Shown in pieces: positions 47,320 through 55,469 of a stretch of DNA of 64,000 nt (its first letter is position 1; each line of letters begins with the position of its first letter). The position numbers and the translations under genes were made by a program. The stretch is from Eubacterium coprostanoligenes (GTDB taxonomy: Bacteria; Bacillota; Clostridia; Oscillospirales; Acutalibacteraceae). The stretch is from contig NZ_FUWW01000003.1 of the NCBI RefSeq assembly GCF_900167205.1, positions 85,816 to 149,815 on the forward strand. The letters run 5' to 3'. The notes under the pieces are model-generated. The model searched no databases and was not told where the DNA came from. It saw only the letters and a list, made by a program, of their open reading frames with translations.

Positions 47320-48434
47320 TTCTCAAAAACTGCACATTCATCAACGAAGAATTTGAAAAAGAATTCGGCGACATAAAAATTGAAAACGGCAAAATTGCCG
47401 AAATCGGAATTTTTGACGCAGAAAATGACGAAGTTCGTGATATGACCGACTGCATCATTCTTCCGGGATTTATCGACATCCACATTCACGGCGGTGCAGG
47501 TGCGGATTTTTCTGACGGCACGACCGACAGCATTGACGCAATCAGCACATATCTTGCAAAGCACGGCGTTACTTCGTTTTGCGGAACAACAATGACTCTT
47601 TCGCACGAAAAATTGAAAGAAATAGTTAAATCGGCAAGCGGATACACCGCACCGAAGTCGAAACTTGCGGGCATAAACCTTGAAGGTCCGTACATTGCCG
47701 AAGCAAAGGCAGGCGCACAAAACAGAGAATTCATCCGCCCGGCAAGCATAAAAGAGGTTGACGAGTTGCTTTCAATCAACGACAAAATCAAGCTGATTAC
47801 CATTGCTCCCGAAGCAAGCGACACGCAGGATTTTATCACAAAGGAAAAGGGAAATTTGACGATTTCTGTCGGTCACAGCTCGGCAAACGCACAGCAAACA
47901 AGGGAGGCTATTGCAAGCGGTGTTGCACACGCAACGCATCTTTACAACGCAATGACCCCTATGACACACCGTGAAGCCGGAATTGTCGGCACGGTGCTTG
48001 ACAGCGACATCACGGCGGAGCTCATCTGTGACGGCGAGCACATCTGTCCTGCCGTTTTGCGAAACACATTTAAGATTTTGGGCGAGGACAGAGCCTGCGT
48101 AATCAGCGATTCAATGCGTGGTGCGGGTCTCGGAATCGGCGAATACGAGCTTGGCGGTCAGATGACCTATGTCAAGGACGGCTACAAGGTGGCAAAACTT
48201 GAGGACGGCACAATCGCCGCTTCAATCACCAATGTTTTTGACGAGTTCAAAAATTTGCTTGAATTCGGAATTGATTTCAAAACTGCACTCAAATCCTGCA
48301 CAATCAACCCGGCAAAGGTTATCAAAGAGGATAAAAATATCGGTTCAATCGCAGTCGGCAAATGCGCCGATTTGATTGTCACCGATAAAAATTTCAGTAT
48401 AAAAGAGGTTTACATCAATGGAACACTCGCTTAA
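47316..48434 (+). CDS. nagA: N-acetylglucosamine-6-phosphate deacetylase
   Basis: 372 residues. An amidohydrolase barrel: CIILPGFIDIHIHGGAGADF has the HxH metal pair, GINLEGPYIAEAKAGAQNR the metal Glu, ISVGHSSANAQQ and HATHLYNAMTPMTHREAG the further His residues and VISDSMRGAGLGIGEYELGG the catalytic Asp. It converts GlcNAc-6-P to GlcN-6-P, feeding amino-sugar recycling or catabolism. No nagB is adjacent. The start overlaps dusB by 4 bases; the end overlaps trmL by 17, so the three are one operon. Confidence 0.93.
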   Translation: MILKNCTFINEEFEKEFGDIKIENGKIAEIGIFDAENDEVRDMTDCIILPGFIDIHIHGGAGADFSDGTTDSIDAISTYLAKHGVTSFCGTTMTLSHEKLKEIVKSASGYTAPKSKLAGINLEGPYIAEAKAGAQNREFIRPASIKEVDELLSINDKIKLITIAPEASDTQDFITKEKGNLTISVGHSSANAQQTREAIASGVAHATHLYNAMTPMTHREAGIVGTVLDSDITAELICDGEHICPAVLRNTFKILGEDRACVISDSMRGAGLGIGEYELGGQMTYVKDGYKVAKLEDGTIAASITNVFDEFKNLLEFGIDFKTALKSCTINPAKVIKEDKNIGSIAVGKCADLIVTDKNFSIKEVYINGTLA

Positions 48435-48918
48435 CATCGTGCTTATAGAGCCTGAAATTCCGCAGAACACAGGCAACATCGCAAGAACCTGCGCCGCAAC
48501 GGGAGCAAGGCTACATCTTGTAGGTCCTATGGGCTTTCACATCACTGACAAGCAGGTGAAAAGAGCAGGTCTTGACTATTGGGACAAGCTGGACATCACA
48601 TTTTACGACAGCACCGAGGAATTTTTTGAGAAAAACAAAGGCGGAACATTTTATTATTTTTCCACCAAAGCCGAGCAGGCGCACTCGGATGTTGAATATC
48701 CAAACAACTGCTACCTTGTTTTCGGCAAGGAAACAAAAGGCTTGCCCGAGGAATTGCTCAAAGCAAACCACGATTGGTGCGTGCGTATGCCGATGAGGGG
48801 CATCATCAGAAGCCTGAACCTCTCAAACGCCGTGGCAATCGGCACATACGAGGTGCTCCGCCAATGGGATTACCCCGAATTAGTCCAAAAAGGCAAACTC
48901 CACAATTTGGAATGGTAA
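48418..48918 (+). CDS. trmL: tRNA (cytidine/uridine-34-2'-O)-methyltransferase TrmL
   Basis: 166 residues, SPOUT fold. LNIVLIEPEIPQNTGNIART and CAATGARLHLVGPMGFHITD form the N-terminus, FGKETKGLPEELL the SAM knot, and RMPMRGIIRSLNLSNAVAIG followed by TYEVLRQWDYP the end, all diagnostic of TrmL. It methylates the wobble nucleotide of certain leucine tRNAs. Terminator 42 bases downstream. Confidence 0.95.
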   Translation: MEHSLNIVLIEPEIPQNTGNIARTCAATGARLHLVGPMGFHITDKQVKRAGLDYWDKLDITFYDSTEEFFEKNKGGTFYYFSTKAEQAHSDVEYPNNCYLVFGKETKGLPEELLKANHDWCVRMPMRGIIRSLNLSNAVAIGTYEVLRQWDYPELVQKGKLHNLEW

Positions 48919-48959
48919 AATAGGCGAACACAGTTCGCCCCTACGGTTTAAAATACACA

Positions 48960-48991
48960 CCCCGAAGCGAATTCGCTTCGGGGTATGTTTT
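48960..48991. terminator. bidirectional terminator between trmL and GH51-like gene
   Basis: CCCCGAAGCG and CGCTTCGGGG around AATT make a fully self-complementary 24-mer (48960-48983), followed by TATGTTTT. A smaller hairpin GGCGAAC/GTTCGCC precedes it at 48923-48939. Confidence 0.88.
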
Positions 48992-49010
48992 CGTATCAAC
49001 AACGGCTCAA

Positions 49011-51407
49011 TTATTCTTCATCGGTTGAGTCGTCTTTTTTCTTTTTGTTCGGCTTATTCGGTTTTTTGCCTTTAAGCACAAACTTGGAATACACAAAATA
49101 TCCCGCCACGCTGCCCACAACAAAAATGGCAATAATCATAATGATAAATACAGGAATACTCATAGGAACGAATGCTTTAACCTCCGTGTTCAAATTATCG
49201 GGCAAGACATAAAAGCCGTTGCCGTTGTTTTGCTCGTAGCCGACTCTGATGACGGTTGCGCTGTACGGTGCAAGTTCCGCCTCAAATGTGCCGTCCTCAA
49301 ATTCAAGTTCTGTCTGTCGAGGTGCTACGGTCTGCTTTTTTATGCTGTTGAATACCGACTTGAAATCGCTTCCGACACTTTGCTGTGACACCGCAGAAAC
49401 CTCATCAAATCCGCTCAAATTGACGCTGATTTTTTCGTGATTGCCTGAAGTGTTCACAAGTTTTATATAAAGCGTGCGTGAAGTTTCGTCAATGGTTACG
49501 CTCTGAAAAACTCCGTCGCTGTCGCTGTTCAGCGTTGAATTGACATAATTTTTGCCGACATTATTTGCAAAAATAAGCTGTGTGTAATAGCTTGGCGTGT
49601 ACGCCAAATCATTGCCGTCAAACCAAACAAGGCTTTGGTTTTTGCTGTTTGCACCGATTTTTGAAAAAATCGGCGAATAGCTTGCCATTTTAACAACCGA
49701 GCTGTTTTTTTCAAGACCCGTGATGAACGAAGCCTCCTGCGAAGCGTTGAACATGTTATTATTCTTCACATCGTTGCCCTTGGTGTATGCCGAACTGCGG
49801 TACTCGTCAAGGATTACCCCTACACCGCTTTGATTGTAGCTGTCATATCGGGTAACATTTTGCGAAAGCGTATTGTCTTTTAAATCAACAACCTTTTCGT
49901 TTGCAAGTCCGCTTGAATATGACGAATTAATCTTGTTCCAAGCGGTGTCAAAATCCTCTCCGTCAGACGAATAGCCTGTTGAGGCAATCACTACAATGTC
50001 GGGATATTTTTCGTTGATAATCTTCTTCAACGCATCAAAATTTCTCCAATAGGTTTCGCCGTAATTGTCACCGCCGATTTGCAAATATTTGAGATTAAAC
50101 GGCTGTTCACTTCCGTTTGCACTTCGAAGAGAAGCCCAATAACCTGCGGTGCTGTCGGCATTTGCATATTCAATCAAGTCCAGAACATCCTGTGCGTAAT
50201 TGATGAAATCATCCGTGCCCGGTGTGAGCGCAATGCTGTTGACATACTTGTTGAAATCGTCAACGCTCTTCACCCCAAGAGAATTTATGTACTCCGTTCT
50301 CGCCTTGACTTCGCTTTTTTTGAATCCGCACTCATTTGTGAGATAAGCCTCCCACTGTTCATCGGTCATATAAGTTTTGTCGAGAGCCTGCGAATAAGCC
50401 TCGTATTCGCCGTTTGTTTGGCAGGCAATGCCTGCACCCACCACGGCAACGGGAACTGCGTTCAAATCCCTTGCAAGCTGAAAATACTCATGATAGCCAA
50501 GCATATTTGAATTGTTTGCAAAATAACCCTTTGAACTGTTGTTATACACGCTGACCGACTGCCTGCGAAGCGCCGGCTCGCCGATAGTGTCTTTCCAATT
50601 ATAACCGTCATTGTTTTCGGCTGTGCAATCGCCCGGGAACTTGAGGAATGACGGCTTCAAATTTTTGAGAGCATCAAACATATCCGCACGGAGAGAAGCA
50701 TATTTCCACTCGCCGTCACCAAGACCGAAGCTGTCGTCCGGAACAAGGGTGACATAATCGATACAAATTGAACCTGTGCCGTTGAAACTGATTCCGAGTC
50801 CGCCGTTTTCGGTTGCCATTGACTTAACTTTTACGCTGACCTTTGTCCACGAATTTTTGTTTGTGCCGTTGATGTTCAGCTGAACGGGGTCGGAATTGTT
50901 CGATTTTGAATCAAAAAACACACCGATTTTGCCCTGAAAATCAACATTGAGCAGATAGCACGAAAAATAATATGTTGTGCCTTTTTTGAAGCTCATTCCT
51001 GATTTTTCGGCAACCTTTGAGCTGTAATTTCCCTTGCCGTCAAAGAGTTTTGTATAACCCTTATTGAGCATTTTTCCCGATGATTCAACCGTGATTGTTT
51101 CGTAAGTCGGATTGTTTTGATTGATAGGATTTTGGCTCGACACAACAGGCGAAACGCCGTTGAACTCCCACGCATATTCGGGATTGTCCTTGTATTCAAA
51201 CGAATTGTTGTTGACCATATTTGACGACAATCCGCCGTCAACACCAAACGAAGCGTCATCAATGCTGACGCCGTACAAAGTCGGCGAAATTTCCGCACCG
51301 ATGTCGCCCTTTGAGATATTGAGAGTTGAATTCGCCTTTGCAAAAACAGGACTTGCAAACGCAAAAACAAATATTATTGATAATAAAACAGAAACTACTT
51401 TTTTCAT
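49011..51407 (-). CDS. surface-anchored GH51-like glycosidase-fold protein with altered catalytic motif
   Basis: 798 residues. Signal peptide (VVSVLLSIIFVFAFASPVFA), then the GH51 N-terminal part (GAEISPTLYGVSIDDASFGVDGG, in parts: ISPTLYGVSIDD), a CBM4-like beta insert (about 90-220), the barrel, a C-terminal beta domain, and a final membrane helix (IPVFIIMIIAIFVVGSVAG) with a Lys-rich cytoplasmic tail. Known GH51 arabinofuranosidases have IGNE with the acid/base Glu; here the same place reads YLQIGGDNYGETY, so Asn-Glu became Gly-Asp. The nucleophile Glu seems present in GVILDEYRSS. The protein may be a weak or inactive enzyme, or a glycan-binding protein. Confidence 0.75.
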   Translation of the reverse strand: MKKVVSVLLSIIFVFAFASPVFAKANSTLNISKGDIGAEISPTLYGVSIDDASFGVDGGLSSNMVNNNSFEYKDNPEYAWEFNGVSPVVSSQNPINQNNPTYETITVESSGKMLNKGYTKLFDGKGNYSSKVAEKSGMSFKKGTTYYFSCYLLNVDFQGKIGVFFDSKSNNSDPVQLNINGTNKNSWTKVSVKVKSMATENGGLGISFNGTGSICIDYVTLVPDDSFGLGDGEWKYASLRADMFDALKNLKPSFLKFPGDCTAENNDGYNWKDTIGEPALRRQSVSVYNNSSKGYFANNSNMLGYHEYFQLARDLNAVPVAVVGAGIACQTNGEYEAYSQALDKTYMTDEQWEAYLTNECGFKKSEVKARTEYINSLGVKSVDDFNKYVNSIALTPGTDDFINYAQDVLDLIEYANADSTAGYWASLRSANGSEQPFNLKYLQIGGDNYGETYWRNFDALKKIINEKYPDIVVIASTGYSSDGEDFDTAWNKINSSYSSGLANEKVVDLKDNTLSQNVTRYDSYNQSGVGVILDEYRSSAYTKGNDVKNNNMFNASQEASFITGLEKNSSVVKMASYSPIFSKIGANSKNQSLVWFDGNDLAYTPSYYTQLIFANNVGKNYVNSTLNSDSDGVFQSVTIDETSRTLYIKLVNTSGNHEKISVNLSGFDEVSAVSQQSVGSDFKSVFNSIKKQTVAPRQTELEFEDGTFEAELAPYSATVIRVGYEQNNGNGFYVLPDNLNTEVKAFVPMSIPVFIIMIIAIFVVGSVAGYFVYSKFVLKGKKPNKPNKKKKDDSTDEE

Positions 51408-51468
51408 ACATTTCCTCGCTAATCACATATATGGTAATTATAGCACAACATACGCAAAAAGAAAAGAG

Positions 51469-51491
51469 GCGAACAGGATTAACCTGTTCGC
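51469..51491 (-). terminator. terminator of the Fn3-containing GH25 gene
   Basis: GCGAACAGG (51469-51477) and CCTGTTCGC (51483-51491); on the minus strand it follows the lysozyme stop by 8 bases and is trailed by CTCTTTTCTTTTT. Confidence 0.85.
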
Positions 51492-51499
51492 TTTATTTC

Positions 51500-53422
51500 T
51501 TACTTTGTTTTTACTTTTTTAGTATTACTCCACGGTGAATATACTTTTTTGCCCGAAATGGTTTTGTATGCTCTGACACGAACATAATAAGTTTTCTTTG
51601 ATTGAGCGGTGGTTACAGTCTTTGAGCTATACTTTGCCTTAACAGACTTTGTCTTATAATTCTTTGAGAAATTCTTATATGTAGACCACATCACTTGATA
51701 ACCCGAAGCACCTTTTACCTTGCTCCAATAAGCCTTGATTTTTTTCTTTGAAGTTGATTTTGCGGAATTCAACTTTGGCTTTGCAATTGATGTGTACTGC
51801 GAAACAACAGCACCAAACGGAGCATAAGTCTTTTCGCTGTCGTCAATTTGATAAGCACGAACCTTGAAGTTGTACTTTTTATTTGACGCAAGCCCTGTCA
51901 CCTTGCAAGCGTTTGTGTTTGGATTTGTGATATTTTTATAAAGCACATACTTCTTTGATGAAGCATCGTACTTGAACACTTCATAGCCGTTTGCGGCAGT
52001 TTGCTTGTCCCAAGTGAGAGTGACAAAGTTATTTGCATATGCCGAAGCTCTTGGATTTACAGCGCCGACAGCAGTTTCAATTTTAACTGCATCACTGTAT
52101 GCGCCCATATAATTTATTCCGTTTACATTTGTGTAAGCAGCAATATGAATGTTGTTTACAGAACCCGGCATAAGACCTTTTATGCTTGCTCTTTCTGAAG
52201 GATAAGTGCCGAGATTTGTCCATTTGCCGTTCTTTTGAATTTGAATAATATATCCGCTTGCACCGTTAACGGCAGACCAAGACAATTCCGCACTGTCTGT
52301 TTTTACATTTGACGGTCGAACGTCACGAACAGTATCCGGAACAATGTTGAATTTCTTTGTAAGATTCAACAATCCCTCATAAGTTCCCGCACCGAGAACA
52401 TTTACGGTTGCTGTGCCGATTGATGAATTGTTTTGATATGTGGCAACATAATCAAGACCGTCAACAAGAATATTGTCACCATAAGTTACGGTGTAAGACG
52501 GAACAACCTCAGAGCCGGTGTAAACCTGATTTGGAATGTCGGAAATTTTAACAGATGACGAAATATCACCGCCATACATAAAGTTGCAATCGAATCTTTT
52601 ACCTTCAATTCCAGGAATTCTGCCTGTTGAGGTGTATTGCCAAATTTTAAAGTCGCCTGTATAATCTGTGCCCTGATAATTGAATTCTTTGCTTTTCTCG
52701 GGATACTCATCGTTTACATATGGTTGGTTTACATAATGAGCAAGCCAAACATCATAGCCTGCGTTTTCTATAACCTCGTGGTCAATATTTTTTATGAGGA
52801 AAGTTTTGTTTGCATAGACCATAACATCATAGCCCGCACTTTTGATTGTGTTGCAAAATGCAAGTGTGATGTCGGTCATTTTTGTTTTATTGAGTTCACC
52901 ATTTTTCCAAGCGGAATCAAGTCTGCCTGTCTTTACTCCTGCAAATTCATAGTCAAAAACAATAGGCAAATCAAGGCTGTAGCCTCTTACAATATTAAGA
53001 ATATAATTAGCCTCCTGCACAGCCTCTGCGGTTGTGATTGCCTGCGAATAAATATATGCTCCGACAGGGATTCCGTAAGCCTGTGCACCTCTGATATATT
53101 CGGCAAATTTGCTGTCTCTCACAAGTGTACCTTCGTCACCGTAGCCACGATAAGCCGCACGCAAAATCGCAAATTCAACGCCTGCGTTTTTAATCTCCGA
53201 CCAATCAAGTGTGCCGTTGTGATACGAAACATCAATGCCGTGTTGAATTTTCATATTTGCAAATCTATCCTGATGGGTGTAAGTTTTATAAACATACTTC
53301 CCCTTTTTCAAAGTTTCTTCCATAAAAATGCTTCCGCCTGTAAATGCCGATGCCGTAATCGGTGTGACAAGCATTGTGCCTGCAAGAAGCAATGACATAA
53401 TTTTTTTAATAGATTTTTTCAT
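51500..53422 (-). CDS. secreted GH25 lysozyme with Fn3-like repeats
   Basis: 640 residues. Signal peptide (KKIMSLLLAGTMLVTPITASA), GH25 catalytic domain at about 55-290: GIDVSYHNGTLDWSEIKNAG, FAILRAAYRGYGDEG, VGAYIYSQAIT, LPIVFDYEFAG (DxE catalytic pair) and FKIWQYTSTGRIPGIEGKRF. A linker beta module (about 300-360, SYTVTYGDNILVDGLDYVAT) and three Fn3-like repeats follow, the last Lys-rich (SKTVTTAQSKKTYYVRVRAY). It cleaves peptidoglycan muramic acid bonds outside the cell. The Fn3 part may bind the wall or other glycans. A paralogue lies directly upstream. Confidence 0.9.
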   Translation of the reverse strand: MKKSIKKIMSLLLAGTMLVTPITASAFTGGSIFMEETLKKGKYVYKTYTHQDRFANMKIQHGIDVSYHNGTLDWSEIKNAGVEFAILRAAYRGYGDEGTLVRDSKFAEYIRGAQAYGIPVGAYIYSQAITTAEAVQEANYILNIVRGYSLDLPIVFDYEFAGVKTGRLDSAWKNGELNKTKMTDITLAFCNTIKSAGYDVMVYANKTFLIKNIDHEVIENAGYDVWLAHYVNQPYVNDEYPEKSKEFNYQGTDYTGDFKIWQYTSTGRIPGIEGKRFDCNFMYGGDISSSVKISDIPNQVYTGSEVVPSYTVTYGDNILVDGLDYVATYQNNSSIGTATVNVLGAGTYEGLLNLTKKFNIVPDTVRDVRPSNVKTDSAELSWSAVNGASGYIIQIQKNGKWTNLGTYPSERASIKGLMPGSVNNIHIAAYTNVNGINYMGAYSDAVKIETAVGAVNPRASAYANNFVTLTWDKQTAANGYEVFKYDASSKKYVLYKNITNPNTNACKVTGLASNKKYNFKVRAYQIDDSEKTYAPFGAVVSQYTSIAKPKLNSAKSTSKKKIKAYWSKVKGASGYQVMWSTYKNFSKNYKTKSVKAKYSSKTVTTAQSKKTYYVRVRAYKTISGKKVYSPWSNTKKVKTK

Positions 53423-53461
53423 TTAATCTCCCTTTTTTGCGGACATTATCCGCCGTGTGAT

Positions 53462-54265
53462 TTATTTTTTAATGTACCAATAGTTTTCGTCTGTCTTTTT
53501 GCTAATTCCGCTGACCTTGCCTTTGTCGCTGAACTGCCACAAATCATAATCACCGCTGTAAGACACGGCACCGTTATAATCGGCAACCCATATGTAAACG
53601 GAATTTGAAAGTTCGCTCATTTTGAAATTGCTTTTGAACATAAAAGAAGAGGCATAAAGTCCGCTTTGATAGCCTGCGTCCTCAATTTCTTTGCAAAAAG
53701 TATTTATGAGCTTTACATTTTGTTTTTTATCAAGCTGTGCAGAATAGAGTCTGCCTGTGTGTTTGCCTGATGAGGACGGATATTCAAAATCATAAAAAAC
53801 AGGCAAAGAAATGTCGTATTTTTTTATGACATCAAGGGTGGCTTGCGCCTCTTCCCTTGCCTCTTCTTCATTGACCGCCTGGGTGTAAAAATACACCCCG
53901 ACAGGTATACCGACCTTGTTTGCACCTTTTAGGTTTTTTTCGGCATTTTTGTCGATACAGACATTGCCTTTTTCATATCCACGATAGCCGACTCTTATAA
54001 TTACAAAATCGACCTCGTTTTTCAGTTTTTTCCAATTGATTTTGCCGTTGTGGTGCGAAACATCCACTCCGTAGGCGGCTTCCTTGTCTATCCCCAAAAG
54101 CGGATTTGGCAATTTTCGACCCGTGTGCGACACGGAAATTGACACCAACGCCACAATCAAAGCAAGCAAAACCGCTGTGACCGACACAATCAGCTTTTTT
54201 CGCTTTTCCTTTTGTTTTTTGGAAATGCGGGTTTTTTTTCGTTTTTTCTTTTTTGTTGCTGGCAT
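53462..54265 (-). CDS. membrane-anchored GH25 lysozyme
   Basis: 267 residues. The very basic N-terminus (many Lys/Arg, about 25 residues) and one helix (LIVSVTAVLLALIVALVSIS) anchor the protein, with the GH25 domain outside: YGVDVSHHNGKINWKKLKN, FVIIRVGYRGYEKGN, PVGVYFYTQAVNEEEAREEA, LPVFYDFEYPSSS (DxE pair) and YDLWQFSDKGKVSGI. It is about 35% like the catalytic domain of the next gene by eye and has no Fn3 part. Tandem paralogues, one tethered and one released, suggest a division of tasks in wall growth or in attack on other cells. Confidence 0.9.
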   Translation of the reverse strand: MPATKKKKRKKTRISKKQKEKRKKLIVSVTAVLLALIVALVSISVSHTGRKLPNPLLGIDKEAAYGVDVSHHNGKINWKKLKNEVDFVIIRVGYRGYEKGNVCIDKNAEKNLKGANKVGIPVGVYFYTQAVNEEEAREEAQATLDVIKKYDISLPVFYDFEYPSSSGKHTGRLYSAQLDKKQNVKLINTFCKEIEDAGYQSGLYASSFMFKSNFKMSELSNSVYIWVADYNGAVSYSGDYDLWQFSDKGKVSGISKKTDENYWYIKK

Positions 54266-54332
54266 ATATGCTCCTTTGTGGAAATTATATCATAGAAAAG
54301 AACAAATTTCCACAGGAAAATTAAGACAAAAA

Positions 54333-54360
54333 CTGCCGCAAACAAAAATGCTTACGGCAG
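54333..54360 (-). terminator. terminator of pfkA
   Basis: CTGCCG (54333-54338) and CGGCAG (54355-54360), extended by further pairs inside; on the minus strand TTTTTGTCTT follows. Confidence 0.8.
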
Positions 54361-54378
54361 AGCTTTTTACATTTTATG

Positions 54379-55344
54379 TTAGATTGATACCTCGTGAGCG
54401 ATATTGTAAAGGTTCATATCAATAGTCTTTGTCATATTAAGTGCTTCAAAGATGTCATAATCAACAACATCTTCCTTTTGAGCCGCAACAACTCTGTTAC
54501 CAATGTTATTCATAAGAAGCTTTACTGCATAGTTGCCCATACGGGTAGCCATAACTCTGTCCTTAACAGTCGGATAACCGCCACGCTGTGTGTGACCGAG
54601 AACAGTTGCTCTTGATTCAACGCCTGTTTCAGCCTGAATATGCTTTGCAAGTTCGTGGACATCAACTCCGCAACCCTCTGCAACAATGATGATGAAGTGC
54701 TTTTTGTCAGTTCTTTGGGTCTTTCTCATTCTCTCGATAACATGCTTTTCGATGTCAACTTCAACTTCAGGAATAAGGATTGAAGTTGCACCGCAAGCGA
54801 TACCCGCATTGAGTGCAAGATAGCCTGCTCTTCTGCCCATAACTTCGATAACCGCACATCTGTCGTGAGATTCTGAAGTGTCACGAATTCTGTCTACCAT
54901 ATCCATAATAGTGTTAAGGCAAGTGTCGTAACCGATTGTGTAATCACAGCAAGCAATATCATTGTCGATAGTGCCCGGAACGCCTACGCAAGGAATTCCT
55001 CTTTCGCTGAGGTCACGAGCGCCACGGAATGAACCGTCACCGCCAATAACAACAACACCCTCAATGCCTTTTTCACGGCAGGTGCGTACAGCTTTACGCA
55101 TACCCTCTTCTGTAGCAAATTCTGTGCTTCTTGCAGAATAAAGGATTGTACCGCCACGGTTGATAATGTCAGACACCGAACGCAAATCCATCTCTATAAA
55201 ATCACCGTTGATAAGACCGTTGTAGCCTCTTACAACACCGTAAACTTTAACTCCGTTTTCACACGCTGTTCTTACAACTGCACGAATGGCAGCATTCATA
55301 CCCGGTGCGTCGCCTCCGCTTGTTAAAACTGCGATAGTTTTCAT
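54379..55344 (-). CDS. pfkA: ATP-dependent 6-phosphofructokinase
   Basis: 321 residues, the standard bacterial PfkA size. AVLTSGGDAPGMNAAIRAVV and VYGVVRGYNGLINGDF bind ATP and effector, VVIGGDGSFRGARDL holds the GGDGS motif, GVPGTIDNDIACCDYTIGYD the catalytic Asp, EVMGRRAGYLALNAGIACGA the fructose site and LGHTQRGGYPTVKDRVMATR the end. Glycolytic control step. GGDGS with Gly at position 104 of PfkA numbering indicates ATP rather than pyrophosphate use. It follows dnaE but has its own promoter. Confidence 0.96.
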   Translation of the reverse strand: MKTIAVLTSGGDAPGMNAAIRAVVRTACENGVKVYGVVRGYNGLINGDFIEMDLRSVSDIINRGGTILYSARSTEFATEEGMRKAVRTCREKGIEGVVVIGGDGSFRGARDLSERGIPCVGVPGTIDNDIACCDYTIGYDTCLNTIMDMVDRIRDTSESHDRCAVIEVMGRRAGYLALNAGIACGATSILIPEVEVDIEKHVIERMRKTQRTDKKHFIIIVAEGCGVDVHELAKHIQAETGVESRATVLGHTQRGGYPTVKDRVMATRMGNYAVKLLMNNIGNRVVAAQKEDVVDYDIFEALNMTKTIDMNLYNIAHEVSI

Positions 55345-55428
55345 AATATTTTCCTCCGTTCAAAAATACAAATATATAATTGAATTTATAGCTGATTAAC
55401 AATGAGCAAAAGCCCACATAGTAAATCT

Positions 55429-55457
55429 ATTTTACTGAATATTATATATAATGTCAA
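55429..55457 (-). promoter_or_regulatory. pfkA promoter with repeated -35
   Basis: On the minus strand TTGACA (55452-55457) and TAAAAT (55429-55434), 17 bases apart. A second TTGACA directly precedes it (TTGACACTTGACA), which may give alternative starts. It lies within 15 bases of the dnaE stop. Confidence 0.75.
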
Positions 55458-55469
55458 GTGTCAAAAATA

